Origin: Phormidesmis sp963710175
GTDB taxonomy: Bacteria > Cyanobacteriota > Cyanobacteriia > Phormidesmidales > Phormidesmidaceae
Direction of reading: 5' to 3'
Assembly (NCBI GenBank): GCA_963710175.1
Contig: CAVPZC010000002.1
Coordinates: 868,001-932,000, forward strand
Length of the DNA: 64,000 nucleotides
The notes beneath the pieces are model-generated. The model was not told where the DNA came from and ran no database searches. It saw only the letters and a program-made list of their open reading frames with translations. Of this stretch, positions 7,670-16,623 are shown piece after piece (the stretch's first letter is position 1; each line of letters starts with the position of its first letter). The translations under genes were made by a program, and so were the position numbers.

Positions 7670-8338
7670 ATGTGCGGACGGTTTACGCAAACTTGCTCAG
7701 GTGAGGCGATCGCTCAATCTTTTGACCTCAAAACCGCACCCGACCCGCAGCCAAGATACAATATTGCTCCTTCTCAGCCAGTAGGAGCGATCGCTCAGCC
7801 TGAAGACGATAGAGAGTACCGTATCTTTCAATGGGGACTGGTTCCCTCCTGGGCAAAAGACCCCAGCATTGGCAATCGCATGATCAACGCGCGGGCTGAG
7901 ACCGTTGCCGAAAAACCCTCCTTTCGGACCGCATTCAAACGGCGGCGCTGCCTGATCTTAGCGGATGGCTTTTACGAATGGCAGCGCGCAGGCAAGCAAA
8001 AGCAGCCCTACTATATTCAGCTTAAAGAGCAAGCCCCGTTTGGCTTTGCTGGGCTTTGGGAGTCGTGGGAAAGCGGCGACGGCAGCTATCTAGAAACCTG
8101 CACCATTCTCACCACTGAGCCTAACGAACTGATGCAGTCTGTCCACAACCGAATGCCCGTTATCGTTCATCCGCAAGACTACGACACCTGGCTAGACCCT
8201 GAGCTGCAAGGCGGTAGGAAACTACAGGCAGTGCTACGCCCCTACGAAGCCGATGACATGCACCTGTATCCGGTCAGTACGACCGTCAACAATCCCCGTC
8301 ACGAGACGCCAGAGTGCGTGGAGCCACTGGCCTCGTAG
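7670..8338 (+). CDS. SRAP domain protein (YedK/HMCES-like abasic-site shield)
   Basis: A 222-residue SOS-response-associated peptidase-fold protein. It begins MCGRFTQ; after Met removal Cys2 becomes the N-terminal residue that crosslinks to abasic sites in single-stranded DNA. Other family hallmarks are YNIAPSQPV, WGLVPSWAKD, MINARAET, ADGFYEWQ with the catalytic glutamate, and HNRMPVIV with the catalytic histidine. It protects abasic DNA during replication. The gene ends convergently inside the 3' end of cruG, sharing 40 bases (8299-8338). No LexA-like box was identified upstream. Confidence 0.94.
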   Translation: MCGRFTQTCSGEAIAQSFDLKTAPDPQPRYNIAPSQPVGAIAQPEDDREYRIFQWGLVPSWAKDPSIGNRMINARAETVAEKPSFRTAFKRRRCLILADGFYEWQRAGKQKQPYYIQLKEQAPFGFAGLWESWESGDGSYLETCTILTTEPNELMQSVHNRMPVIVHPQDYDTWLDPELQGGRKLQAVLRPYEADDMHLYPVSTTVNNPRHETPECVEPLAS

Positions 8339-9549
8339 CTGCTGGCTGGAGCTTGTTTGTGATAAGTGCGTCCGCGCCATTGGATGCTTGTCTGCGCGGA
8401 GGAGAGGAGTATGCGTAAGACAGCTAGTGGATCGGCTAGCGGGGCAAGCCAGAAGCACAGGGCAGGTGAAAACAGTTTTTGAGGGCGGTGATAAGAGGAC
8501 GCGATCGCCCCTTGCATTCCCCATCGTACCAGCAGCAAAAACAGGTTTAATCCGACTGCCATCTGCAAAACTAGACTGCACTGATCCGTCAGCAAAAGTG
8601 GAGAAAGACCCAGCAGTACCAGCAGCGGTAAAGCTTGAGTGCTCAGCAACAAAGCCAAATCTCCCCAGAGCTGAGCGGGCGTGGTCGCGTCTTTCAGGTC
8701 GAGCGATCGCCCCCAACCCTGCCAGGTCTCCCGCACCCCTTCATACATCCGCACACTGATCACCTCAGCGCCGTCTAAAAAACCCACCTTAAATCCCGCC
8801 GCCGCCGCTACCCGTGCCAGCGTCACATCGTCACAAAAAGAGTTCGCCGCGCAGCTATAGCCATTGAGCTGGGTCAGCACTAAGCGCCGCGCTAAAAAGC
8901 ACTGCCCGTTCGCCATGACCCGCTCTGGCGCAGCCCCTCGCACCCCGGCTGAGTCGAACCGATAAATTAAAGTCATTAGCAAAGCAGGCTGTAGCCACCA
9001 CTCGCCAGCAGAGTGCAGCTCAAATCGGGGAGAGAGCGAAATCAGATCGTAGCCTTGCGCATCTGCCTGGCTGACAATGGCCGCAACCAAACCCGGCTGC
9101 GGCTGCGTATCGGCGTCAATGCCCAGCAGCCACTCACTCTCAGATGAGCTAGCCAAAAAACCTGAATGCAAGGCCCAGGGACGACCGACCCAACCGGGCG
9201 GCAGCGGTGAATCGGTAATCAGGCGAATCCGAGGATCTCGCTGAGCTAAGGCCTTTACTTTCTCTGGTGTCCCATCTTCAGAGCAGCTGTCCACTACAAT
9301 GATTTCTCGCACTTCCGCGCCCTGCTGCCGCAGTCCTGACAGGCAGGGCTGAATGCGATCAACTTCATTTAGGGTCGGGACGACCACGCTGACCGACTGA
9401 ACCTGACCGCTGCTCGACTGCGGTAAAATCGGTGGCTGTCGGCGGGCACCTCTCAGCAGGCGAGAGAGCAAAATAGCCGTAAAAGGTACCTGCAATAACA
9501 GCAATCCAAAGGACAACGCCCCGGTTCCCTGCTCAGACAGCAGGCTCAC
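8299..9549 (-). CDS. cruG: CruG, myxol 2'-O-glycosyltransferase (GT2 family)
   Basis: A 416-residue membrane-associated family 2 glycosyltransferase. After an N-terminal hydrophobic segment the GT-A core begins VSVVVPTLNEVDRIQPCL (about 53-70), then IIVVDSCSEDGT and the metal-binding GIDADTQPQPG with D145-x-D147. The C-terminal third contains two or more hydrophobic helices. In cyanobacteria CruG adds a sugar to the 2'-hydroxyl of myxol in myxoxanthophyll synthesis, and its gene sits beside cruF. Here the cruF stop and cruG start overlap as ATGA (9546-9549), so translation is probably coupled. The identification rests on the CruF neighbour as well as on the sequence. Confidence 0.85.
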   Translation of the reverse strand: MSLLSEQGTGALSFGLLLLQVPFTAILLSRLLRGARRQPPILPQSSSGQVQSVSVVVPTLNEVDRIQPCLSGLRQQGAEVREIIVVDSCSEDGTPEKVKALAQRDPRIRLITDSPLPPGWVGRPWALHSGFLASSSESEWLLGIDADTQPQPGLVAAIVSQADAQGYDLISLSPRFELHSAGEWWLQPALLMTLIYRFDSAGVRGAAPERVMANGQCFLARRLVLTQLNGYSCAANSFCDDVTLARVAAAAGFKVGFLDGAEVISVRMYEGVRETWQGWGRSLDLKDATTPAQLWGDLALLLSTQALPLLVLLGLSPLLLTDQCSLVLQMAVGLNLFLLLVRWGMQGAIASSYHRPQKLFSPALCFWLAPLADPLAVLRILLSSAQTSIQWRGRTYHKQAPASSYEASGSTHSGVS

Positions 9550-10481
9550 TCGGGAGCCTTGTAAAGAGACGCTACCAGTCCGCCAACCCAGGGCAACGCA
9601 TCACTTTCACCTGGCTGTTGCTGCGCCAGCTGATAAAACCAGAGAACGGGAAAGACCCCCAGCAATAGACCTAGCAGAATAGGCGGATAAATTTCGCCAT
9701 CGACGCTGATCAGCGCAGCAAAGGCAAAGTTGCTCAGATAGATTCCCAACGGAAGCTCTAGCGGTAAGGCTGACCACTGCTCGGGTTTGGCCTGCCAGAG
9801 GAGAGTCGCGATCGCCATAAACACCACACCCGTCCCAAACCAGCCCGCAAAGTTTTGATAGGGCATCCCAAAGAAAGCACCAGGCTGATCCCAGGCCCAA
9901 AAAGGCATGGTCGTTTGGCTCATAGCTGGGTCTAAGACAAAATCCCAGGAAGTGAGCAGCAGCGAACCAAAGGCGATCGCCCCTATCTTGGCGATTGAAC
10001 GGCTGACCAGTGCTTGAAGGCCCATGTAGGCAATCAGATAGGCGCTGAACCCGAGATAAAACCAGGACAGTGGGATTGTGAAGGGTACCAGACCGGCAAT
10101 CTTATAGCCAAGGCCGCTTAAGTAGTGATAGTGCCCAAAGGGAAAGCCCGTGCTGGTGCCCAAAAGCTCAGCGCCCAGAGAGATTACCAGCGCCGGAGCC
10201 AGAAAGCTCAGACAGTGCCATAGTCCCAGGTTTCGATATGCATAGACAGCGACAGCCGCCGTCCCCGAGATCATATAGACCGCCCCGCCCCCTGCCATTG
10301 ACCAGCGAAAAGCCGTCCGGCCTACCTCAGGGAGTTGAGCAATAAATCCGGGATGGGGCAACACCAGCAGCAGCCCTGCCAGCCCAAAAACAAGTGAGGC
10401 AATATGGATAATAAAGCAGATGCGCTGGGCGAACTGACTGGTGAACGCTGGCGCGATCGCAAAAGATTTCATAAAATTCAA
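9546..10481 (-). CDS. cruF: CruF, gamma-carotene 1'-hydroxylase
   Basis: A 311-residue polytopic membrane protein (about seven to eight helices) of the carotenoid 1,2-hydratase-like DUF422 family. Family features include GTSTGFPFGHYHYLSGLGYK and the LLTSWDFVLDPAMSQ segment followed by WAWDQPGAFFGMPYQNFAGW. CruF adds water at the 1' position of the psi end of gamma-carotene, the step before CruG glycosylation, leading to the cell-wall/membrane carotenoid myxoxanthophyll. It is the first gene of the cruF-cruG operon. Its start is followed closely by a long upstream spacer that also serves the divergent beta-helix protein gene. Confidence 0.88.
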   Translation of the reverse strand: MNFMKSFAIAPAFTSQFAQRICFIIHIASLVFGLAGLLLVLPHPGFIAQLPEVGRTAFRWSMAGGGAVYMISGTAAVAVYAYRNLGLWHCLSFLAPALVISLGAELLGTSTGFPFGHYHYLSGLGYKIAGLVPFTIPLSWFYLGFSAYLIAYMGLQALVSRSIAKIGAIAFGSLLLTSWDFVLDPAMSQTTMPFWAWDQPGAFFGMPYQNFAGWFGTGVVFMAIATLLWQAKPEQWSALPLELPLGIYLSNFAFAALISVDGEIYPPILLGLLLGVFPVLWFYQLAQQQPGESDALPWVGGLVASLYKAPE

Positions 10482-10941
10482 AATCCTCTAAAAGGGCAGA
10501 CAAAACGGTCAACTTTTATCGGATCAGACAGGCAGATAAAGTAGCTTGCCAGAGTGATCGCTCATTTTTGCTTAAATCACACTCCACCATGACGCAAAAC
10601 TCAGACTTTTGCACAAAATTCAAATCAGTTGACATGGAAAAACAGCCACGAGCTAAATGCTTACAGCAAGCCCGGCAGTCAATGCAACCTCACAGCGCTG
10701 ACCCGCTGAAACGGCCTATGGGCTCAATGTAGCAAGAATCAACTGATTAAAAATTAAGCAAATAAAAAGAATGTCCGTAGCGATGATGCCAGCCGATGAC
10801 ATCGCCAGCCCATAGGCAGCAGCAGATGTCGTTAGCTAGAAACATCGGGGCAGACTAACAAAGCTTGATGCGTTTACTCAGGCAAACCCGACTAAACGGG
10901 CTTGAGTGGAGCTTATTTACAGCTTTTATAGTCATTACCCT
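10482..10941. other. Intergenic region between cruF and the beta-helix protein gene
   Basis: About 460 bases with no convincing gene, RNA or terminator. It must contain divergent promoters for cruF (leftward) and the secreted barrel/beta-helix gene (rightward). On the minus strand a TTGACC is visible near 10510, but without a clear -10. Confidence 0.5.
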
Positions 10942-13716
10942 ATGAAACTTTCTATTTGGTTCACTTCTGCAACTTTTTTGTTTGCGCTGGTAGTCGCTTG
11001 CCCGGCTGTTAAGGCTGATCAGCTGAGCGCTCCTACGATTCGGCCTCGCCTGGGCCTTGATTTAGATACGGCTGGCGCTGGGGCTGAGCCCTTTAGTCAG
11101 TTTGAGGGCTTTTTTCCTCTCTGGCAAAATGCTGGCCGCGACCTGGGCTTTTTTCAGGGGCAGCTCTCGTTTGATACAGATGCCAATCTGGGCGCAAACT
11201 TGCAGCTGGGCTATCGCCGGTTTGTGCCAGGGGCGCAGCGCACTTTTGGCGGCTACTTTGCCTTTGATCAACGCGGTACAGACACGGCGAGCTTTAGTCA
11301 GCTAGGGGTTGGCCTGGAGACTTTGGGCAAAGGTTGGGACTTGCGCCTGAATGGGTATCTGCCGGTGGGCGATCGCCGCGAACTGGTCGATGGCAGTCTG
11401 GTCGATGCCGGTTTACAGTTCTCTGATGTGCGGTTTGTGGGCAATCAGCTGACGGCCACTGCGCAACAGCAGCAGGGTGATATTCGTCGCTATGAGGCTG
11501 CGCTGGGCGGGGTGGATTTGGAAGTGGGCACCCGGCTGCTCGATATTGGCGATCGCGGTTCGCTGCGTGGCTTTGGCGGGCTTTACTATTACGGTGGCCC
11601 CGGTGTAGATGGATCGCTCGGCTGGCGGCTGCGGCTTCAGGCAGAGCTGACCGAGTATCTGAGAACGGGGCTGGCGCTGCAAAATGACGATATCTTCGGT
11701 ACCAACGTTCGCTTTACGATTGGCGCAGCGCTGCCCAAATACCGGGCGACCAGCGCCCCGGCGGCTGAGTCAGATAATGAAACCAACGAAGTGATAGCTC
11801 GCCTGGGTGAATCGATTGGTCGGACAGGTCATATCGTCGTCGATTCGCAGACTGAAATAGACCTGGTTGCCTCGGGCGATGTGCAGAGCGGGTCAGTGAT
11901 TAACCCGGCTACCGGTCAGCCCTGGTTTTTCAACCACGTGACGCCTGGGGCCAGCGGCGACGGTACTTTTGAAGCGCCTGTTGGAGAGTTGAGTGAAGCG
12001 ATCGCCACCATTCCTACCGACGGTAACGGCATCGTCTACGTTGGCCAAAGTAACGGCACCGTCTTTCCGGGCTCCCTCACCGTGCCAGGCGGTGTACAGC
12101 TACTGTCTACTGGGCCAGCGCAGTTTATAGCCGCCTCTAATGAGGCCACTCAACTACAGCTGCCCTTCTCCGGCAGCGGCGATTTCCCTCTGATTGACGG
12201 CATCGTCAACCTGGGCAGCAGTCCCACTGCACCTACAGTTTTATCTGGTTTCAATATTCAAAACAACAGCCTTCCTCTGCCAGATTCACTCGCGCCCGCA
12301 GCGCTGACCAGCTTCGATAGTGGGAGCGGCTATGGTGTCTTTGCCGACAATTCGCTAGGTGAAGTGATTATCCGCAGTAACTTTATTACCGCTTCCAACG
12401 CCGGCATCTACACATCCAGTGAAGATTCAACAGAGGCTGGCGGCGTTACTATCAGCGGTAATACCGTCAACAGTCCTGACCAAGGGATCAGAGTTACAGC
12501 CAACAATGCAACCCTGACTGGCGATATCACCATTAGCGGCAATACTGTGACTAACGGCGGCATTGTTGTAGATAGCAATGATACGACGCTGACTGGCGAT
12601 ATCACTATCAGCGAAAACGCTGTCGAAGGTGGTTATATCTATGGTCTTGGGATTGGAGTTGGCGGTTCCAATAGCGTCATCCGCGGCAACGTGGTTATCG
12701 GCAGCAACACTGTTGATACGCCAGGGATTGGCATTGCAACCGGCCATGACAACAGCGACCTCACAGGTGGACTGACCATTCGCAACAATACAATCGGCAC
12801 CGAGACTGCTGCCTATGGTGGGATAGTGGCGGTCAACCAGGGTAGCAAAATTGGGTCTGGCATCACTATCAGCGGCAACACGGTTGAAGCCCAATCTGTT
12901 GGTATTGGCGTGGTCAACTACGGAGATAATGAGATTACCGGAGGGATCACGATTAGCGGCAATCCAGATATTCAGGTCAGCGGCGGCGGTGGCTCTCCTT
13001 TTGGCAACGTCGCGTCTGGTATCGCAGTGGCTAACAGCGGCGGCACTACCCTCACAGATGGAGTCAATATTAGCAACAATGGTTCTATTCAGGTCACGGC
13101 TGATAATTCAACACCGGCAACGGGCATTGTTGTTTTCAATAACCAAAGCCAGATTGCAGGCGGCGTGACAATCAACAGCAATGAATCTATCAAAGTGACA
13201 GGAGCGAATACAAACCGCAGCGGCCCAGGTCTACCATCTCCTTCTGATATCGGTACGGTCGGAATCGCTGTCGTCAATTCTTCAATGGGAGCAACGCCCA
13301 GCACTATTAGCGGTGGTGTAACCATTAGCGGTAACACTGAAGTCAATTCTAGTGAATATGGCATTGCCGCTTTTAACAGTGCTAGCGGCGGGCCGTCAGG
13401 TACCAGCGACATAGACGGCATCACCATTACGGGCAATAGAGCGGTTTCTGTCGATGATGGTCTTGTAGTCGTTAACATCGATAAAATTAGCGGCTCTGTA
13501 ACTCTCTCAGACAATATGCTGACCTCTGTTGAAGACGACGGCATCGACTTCAGCAATCTGGTCCCTTCCTTCAGTCAAGTTGTCGGCGATGTCACCTTTG
13601 CTAACAACACTTTCATTGGCATTCCCAACGCTAACGGTCGTCAGGAAATTAAATGTACTAATAACGGTTCAATTGGAGGCAGTGCACCATCACCATGTCC
13701 GATGAGATTTCCGTGA
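10942..13716 (+). CDS. Secreted protein with N-terminal inverse-autotransporter-like barrel and parallel beta-helix
   Basis: From the ATG at 10942 (924 residues) the protein has a clear signal peptide, MKLSIWFTSATFLFALVV with a likely cut after VKA. Residues about 30-280 alternate polar/aromatic strands (LGYRRFVPG, TFGGYFAFDQRGT, DLRLNGYLPVGDRRE, GFGGLYYYGGPG) like the inverse autotransporter (intimin/invasin) barrel. A linker with FNHVTPGASGDGTFEAP leads into roughly 550 residues of right-handed beta-helix repeats (ITISGNTV, GVTISGNTEV and similar every 20-25 residues). The likely topology is outer-membrane barrel with surface passenger at the C-terminus. An in-frame upstream ATG-equivalent at 10906 would add 12 residues ahead of the signal peptide and is less likely. 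The end overlaps the next gene by 22 bases. The function could be adhesion or polysaccharide binding; this is inference. Confidence 0.78.
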   Translation: MKLSIWFTSATFLFALVVACPAVKADQLSAPTIRPRLGLDLDTAGAGAEPFSQFEGFFPLWQNAGRDLGFFQGQLSFDTDANLGANLQLGYRRFVPGAQRTFGGYFAFDQRGTDTASFSQLGVGLETLGKGWDLRLNGYLPVGDRRELVDGSLVDAGLQFSDVRFVGNQLTATAQQQQGDIRRYEAALGGVDLEVGTRLLDIGDRGSLRGFGGLYYYGGPGVDGSLGWRLRLQAELTEYLRTGLALQNDDIFGTNVRFTIGAALPKYRATSAPAAESDNETNEVIARLGESIGRTGHIVVDSQTEIDLVASGDVQSGSVINPATGQPWFFNHVTPGASGDGTFEAPVGELSEAIATIPTDGNGIVYVGQSNGTVFPGSLTVPGGVQLLSTGPAQFIAASNEATQLQLPFSGSGDFPLIDGIVNLGSSPTAPTVLSGFNIQNNSLPLPDSLAPAALTSFDSGSGYGVFADNSLGEVIIRSNFITASNAGIYTSSEDSTEAGGVTISGNTVNSPDQGIRVTANNATLTGDITISGNTVTNGGIVVDSNDTTLTGDITISENAVEGGYIYGLGIGVGGSNSVIRGNVVIGSNTVDTPGIGIATGHDNSDLTGGLTIRNNTIGTETAAYGGIVAVNQGSKIGSGITISGNTVEAQSVGIGVVNYGDNEITGGITISGNPDIQVSGGGGSPFGNVASGIAVANSGGTTLTDGVNISNNGSIQVTADNSTPATGIVVFNNQSQIAGGVTINSNESIKVTGANTNRSGPGLPSPSDIGTVGIAVVNSSMGATPSTISGGVTISGNTEVNSSEYGIAAFNSASGGPSGTSDIDGITITGNRAVSVDDGLVVVNIDKISGSVTLSDNMLTSVEDDGIDFSNLVPSFSQVVGDVTFANNTFIGIPNANGRQEIKCTNNGSIGGSAPSPCPMRFP

Positions 13717-14762
13717 TAGAAGTATCGGCCTCTGCCAACTTTCAGGCGCTGCTCATACAGCAGCGCATTAGCCTGCTGGTATCGACCTACCAGGCAGGCA
13801 AGCTGATGATTTTGCGGGCCGATCAGGGCAAGCTCAACGTTCACTTTCGCAGCTTTAACAAAGCAATGGGCTTAGCGGCCAACCAGACCCGGCTCGCAAT
13901 CGGGACGGCGGCTCACATTCATGAGCTGTACAATATGCCAGCTGTGAGCGCTCACCTAGAGCCAGCCAACCGGCACGATGCCTGCTATATTCCTCGCAAT
14001 CGCCATGTCACAGGCGAGATCGATATTCACGAGATGGGCTGGGCCGGCGATGAGCTGTGGTTTGTGAATACGCGGTTTTCCTGCCTGTGCACGCTAGAGA
14101 TGGCCTATAGCTTTCTCCCGCGCTGGCGACCGCCTTTTGTCAGTGCCTATGCGCCGGAAGATCGCTGCCATTTGAATGGACTGGCGATCGCCGCTAACCG
14201 CCCCAAATACGTCAGCGCCTTAGGCCGAAGCGATCAGGCTCAGGGCTGGCGATCACACAGAGCAAGCGGCGGTCTACTTATGGATATTGACAGCAATGAG
14301 ACGATTGCTCAGGGGCTATCAATGCCTCACTCGCCGCGCTGGTACCGGGATCGGCTGTGGGTGCTAGAGTCGGGCCAGGGCAGCCTGGCGACAGTAGACC
14401 CGGCTAGCGGAGCGCTAGAGACGGTGGCACAGTGTCCCGGATTTACCCGAGGTATTGACTTTGCCGGGCCGCTGGCATTTATTGGGCTCTCTCAGGTGAG
14501 GGAAAGCGCTACTTTTAGCGGATTGCCCCTAACAGAGCGGCTCGGAGAGCGGATTTGTGGGATTTGGGTAGTCAACATTGAGACGGGGGAAACCCTGGCC
14601 TCTCTGAAGTTTGAGTCGGGAGTGGAAGAAATTTTTGCGGTGCAGGTGCTGCCGGGCATTTGTTTTCCAGAAGTCATGCCCGCAGACGATGTGCTGGTAG
14701 GTAAGTCATATGCGCTGCCGCCAGCGGCTTTAGCTGAAGTATCTATGGGAATGTCTGAATAA
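13695..14762 (+). CDS. TIGR03032 family protein (DUF4915)
   Basis: A 355-residue protein that matches the TIGR03032 family: ISLLVSTYQAGKLMIL near the start, FNKAMGLAAN, DIHEMGWAGDELWFVNTRFSCL (about 113-134), DRCHLNGLAI, SMPHSPRWYRDRLWVLESGQG, and CPGFTRGIDFAGPLAFIGLSQVRE. Its WYRDRLWVLESG-type repeats look like blades of a propeller. The biochemical role is not established; homologues often sit next to large repetitive secreted proteins in cyanobacteria. There is no signal peptide, so it is probably cytoplasmic. The start overlaps the end of the beta-helix gene by 22 bases in another frame, suggesting coupled expression and a shared role. Confidence 0.85.
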   Translation: MSDEISVIEVSASANFQALLIQQRISLLVSTYQAGKLMILRADQGKLNVHFRSFNKAMGLAANQTRLAIGTAAHIHELYNMPAVSAHLEPANRHDACYIPRNRHVTGEIDIHEMGWAGDELWFVNTRFSCLCTLEMAYSFLPRWRPPFVSAYAPEDRCHLNGLAIAANRPKYVSALGRSDQAQGWRSHRASGGLLMDIDSNETIAQGLSMPHSPRWYRDRLWVLESGQGSLATVDPASGALETVAQCPGFTRGIDFAGPLAFIGLSQVRESATFSGLPLTERLGERICGIWVVNIETGETLASLKFESGVEEIFAVQVLPGICFPEVMPADDVLVGKSYALPPAALAEVSMGMSE

Positions 14763-14983
14763 TGTCTGAGGAAGCTGATATGGCCAGTCGGATGCGTTTT
14801 TATCCGTGCCCTGCCCTTTTCAACGAATACCGTTTAGGTTTTGAGCGATTGGTGAACCTATCACAGTGTAGTATTGTAAAGATTTGAAAATAGGCTCTCA
14901 TGTCTGGTGTCGGCAGCAAAATGTCTGCGATCTGCGGCCAGGTATAAGAAAGCAAATTCATTGTGTCAATTAGCAGGTAATCT

Positions 14984-16039
14984 GTGCAACTAAGTACTCG
15001 GCCCAACCGATTTTCAGACTCTTCTGCCCAAGAAGATCTGCCCTTTACGCTTAAAGATCTCAAAGACGCTATTCCTGATTACTGCTTCATGCCTTCAGTC
15101 TGGCGGTCTCTAGCCTATTTCTTCTTTGACATAGGCATCATCAGCGGACTCTATGCGCTAGCCTACAACCTCAATTCTGTTCTATTTTTCCCGCTGTTTT
15201 GGCTGATGCAGGGCACGATGTTCTGGGCTTTGTTTGTGGTAGGTCACGACTGCGGGCACGGATCGTTTTCTAAGCACAAGTGGCTTAACAGTCTGGTTGG
15301 CCATCTCAGCCATACGCCTATTTTGGTGCCCTATCACGGCTGGCGAATAAGTCACCGCACTCACCATGCTAATACCGGCAATGTCGATACGGATGAAAGT
15401 TGGTACCCGCTCTCTGAAGCGACCTACGAGCAGATGAGTGGATTTCATAGAGCAGTCCGCTTTGGTCTGTTTTTGCTGGTTTATCCGCTGTATTTATTTG
15501 TGCGATCGCCCGGTCGAGAGGGTTCTCACTTTTTGCCAAGCAGTCCGCTGTTTCGCCCCTCTGAAAAGTGGGATGTGGTTACCAGCACGGTACTCTGGAG
15601 CCTGATGGTAACTGGCCTGGTTTGGGTTGGCTTTCACTTTGGCTTAGTCTTCCTGCTCAACTTTTACGTGATGCCGTATCTGGTGTTTGTCGTATGGTTA
15701 GATTTGGTCACTTTCTTGCATCATACCGAGGCTGATATTCCCTGGTATCGCAACGATAGCTGGTACTTTCTAAAAGGCGCTCTCTCTACCATTGATCGCG
15801 ACTACGGGCTGGTCAACAACATTCATCACAATATTGGCACCCACGTAGCGCACCATATTTTCTTGAATATGCCGCACTACCATCTCAAAGCCGCAACCGA
15901 GGCGATTAAGCCCGTTTTGGGAGACTATTACCGCGAGTCTAAACGCTCTATTTGGTCTAGCCTCTGGCGATCTGCTCGGGACTGTGTCTTTGTATCTGAT
16001 GAAGGGCAGACGGTTTATTTTCAGGGATATAAGAAGTAG
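14984..16039 (+). CDS. desB: DesB-type omega-3 (delta-15) fatty acid desaturase
   Basis: A 351-residue membrane acyl-lipid desaturase. It has three di-iron histidine boxes: HDCGH at 88-92, HRTHH at 124-128 and HVAHH near 300. Flanking sequences such as HGWRISHRTHHANTGNVDTD, FVVWLDLVTFLHHTE and WYFLKGALSTIDRDYG are those of cyanobacterial DesB, which puts the omega-3 double bond in membrane lipids, usually at low temperature, with ferredoxin as donor. The start is a GTG at 14984 with AGCAGG ten bases upstream; it yields the normal family length. A strong hairpin/repeat lies just after the stop. Confidence 0.93.
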   Translation: MQLSTRPNRFSDSSAQEDLPFTLKDLKDAIPDYCFMPSVWRSLAYFFFDIGIISGLYALAYNLNSVLFFPLFWLMQGTMFWALFVVGHDCGHGSFSKHKWLNSLVGHLSHTPILVPYHGWRISHRTHHANTGNVDTDESWYPLSEATYEQMSGFHRAVRFGLFLLVYPLYLFVRSPGREGSHFLPSSPLFRPSEKWDVVTSTVLWSLMVTGLVWVGFHFGLVFLLNFYVMPYLVFVVWLDLVTFLHHTEADIPWYRNDSWYFLKGALSTIDRDYGLVNNIHHNIGTHVAHHIFLNMPHYHLKAATEAIKPVLGDYYRESKRSIWSSLWRSARDCVFVSDEGQTVYFQGYKK

Positions 16040-16040
16040 G

Positions 16041-16116
16041 GAGACAGAATACAGGAGACAGGAGACAGAATACAGAAGACAGTGCGGCTCCTGTATTCTG
16101 CTTACTGTCTCCTGTC
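16041..16116. repeat. Short direct/inverted repeat forming a hairpin between desB and exbD
   Basis: The 76 bases between these convergent genes are built of repeated GGAGACAG and GAATACAG units on the left and their complement (CTCCTGTATTCTG, CTGTCTCCTGTCCC) on the right, so the whole spacer folds as an imperfect hairpin. Repeats of this purine-rich form are common between cyanobacterial genes. It may stop transcription from both sides or may be a small dispersed mobile repeat. There is no U-tract. Confidence 0.65.
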
Positions 16117-16117
16117 C

Positions 16118-16534
16118 CTACGATTGCGTCGCGATACCCAGCCGCACCCCATCAACTCTTCGCAGCTGGTCCATCGCGGCGACGACCTGCCCGTGAGGGG
16201 TGGCTGCGTCGGCACGGATGGTAACGAAGATTGGCTGCTCAGGGGCGATCGCCTGTGCCACTCTAAAAGCTTGTACCTGATTGGTAAGTTCAGCTAGCGC
16301 CACCGCTTCCTCACCTAAAAACAACTCTCCATCCGGCGTAATCGTCAGCGTCAGATTCACCTGATTTTGCGGCGTCGCCGTCACCGCCTGAGGTAAATTT
16401 ACCGGCAGCCCTTCGGCCTTTGTTAGATAGAGCGTAGTCAAGATAAAGAATGCCAAGATCGCAAAAATAACGTCGATCATTGGCAAAATATTGACGCTAG
16501 GGCGGCCAACTTCGCTGTCGTCGGGTAGGCGCAT
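16118..16534 (-). CDS. exbD: ExbD/TolR-type biopolymer transport protein
   Basis: A 138-residue protein with one N-terminal transmembrane helix (PSVNILPMIDVIFAILAFFILTTL). The aspartate in PMIDVIF is the proton-path residue of ExbD/TolR/MotB-like proteins. The C-terminal periplasmic domain (about 50-135) ends with the family signature VTIRADAATPHGQVVAAMDQLR. With ExbB and TonB it energizes outer-membrane uptake. I use the ATG at 16534; a TTG directly before it is unlikely. No exbB or tonB lies next to it in the window, so partners must be elsewhere. Confidence 0.88.
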   Translation of the reverse strand: MRLPDDSEVGRPSVNILPMIDVIFAILAFFILTTLYLTKAEGLPVNLPQAVTATPQNQVNLTLTITPDGELFLGEEAVALAELTNQVQAFRVAQAIAPEQPIFVTIRADAATPHGQVVAAMDQLRRVDGVRLGIATQS

Positions 16535-16623
16535 CAAAAGACTGAGGGATAAGGAAGATATAGAGACGTCGCGCCGGGTGAGGCTCTAGTCCGATTCAGT
16601 CTTATTCTATAGCCAAACTATGG

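Noticed and set aside
12420..13600. Repeated ATCAGCGGCAA-type stretches as a possible CRISPR or DNA repeat array
   Set aside because: The repeats follow codons for ITISGN beta-helix turns inside an open reading frame; spacing is irregular and there are no spacers or cas genes.
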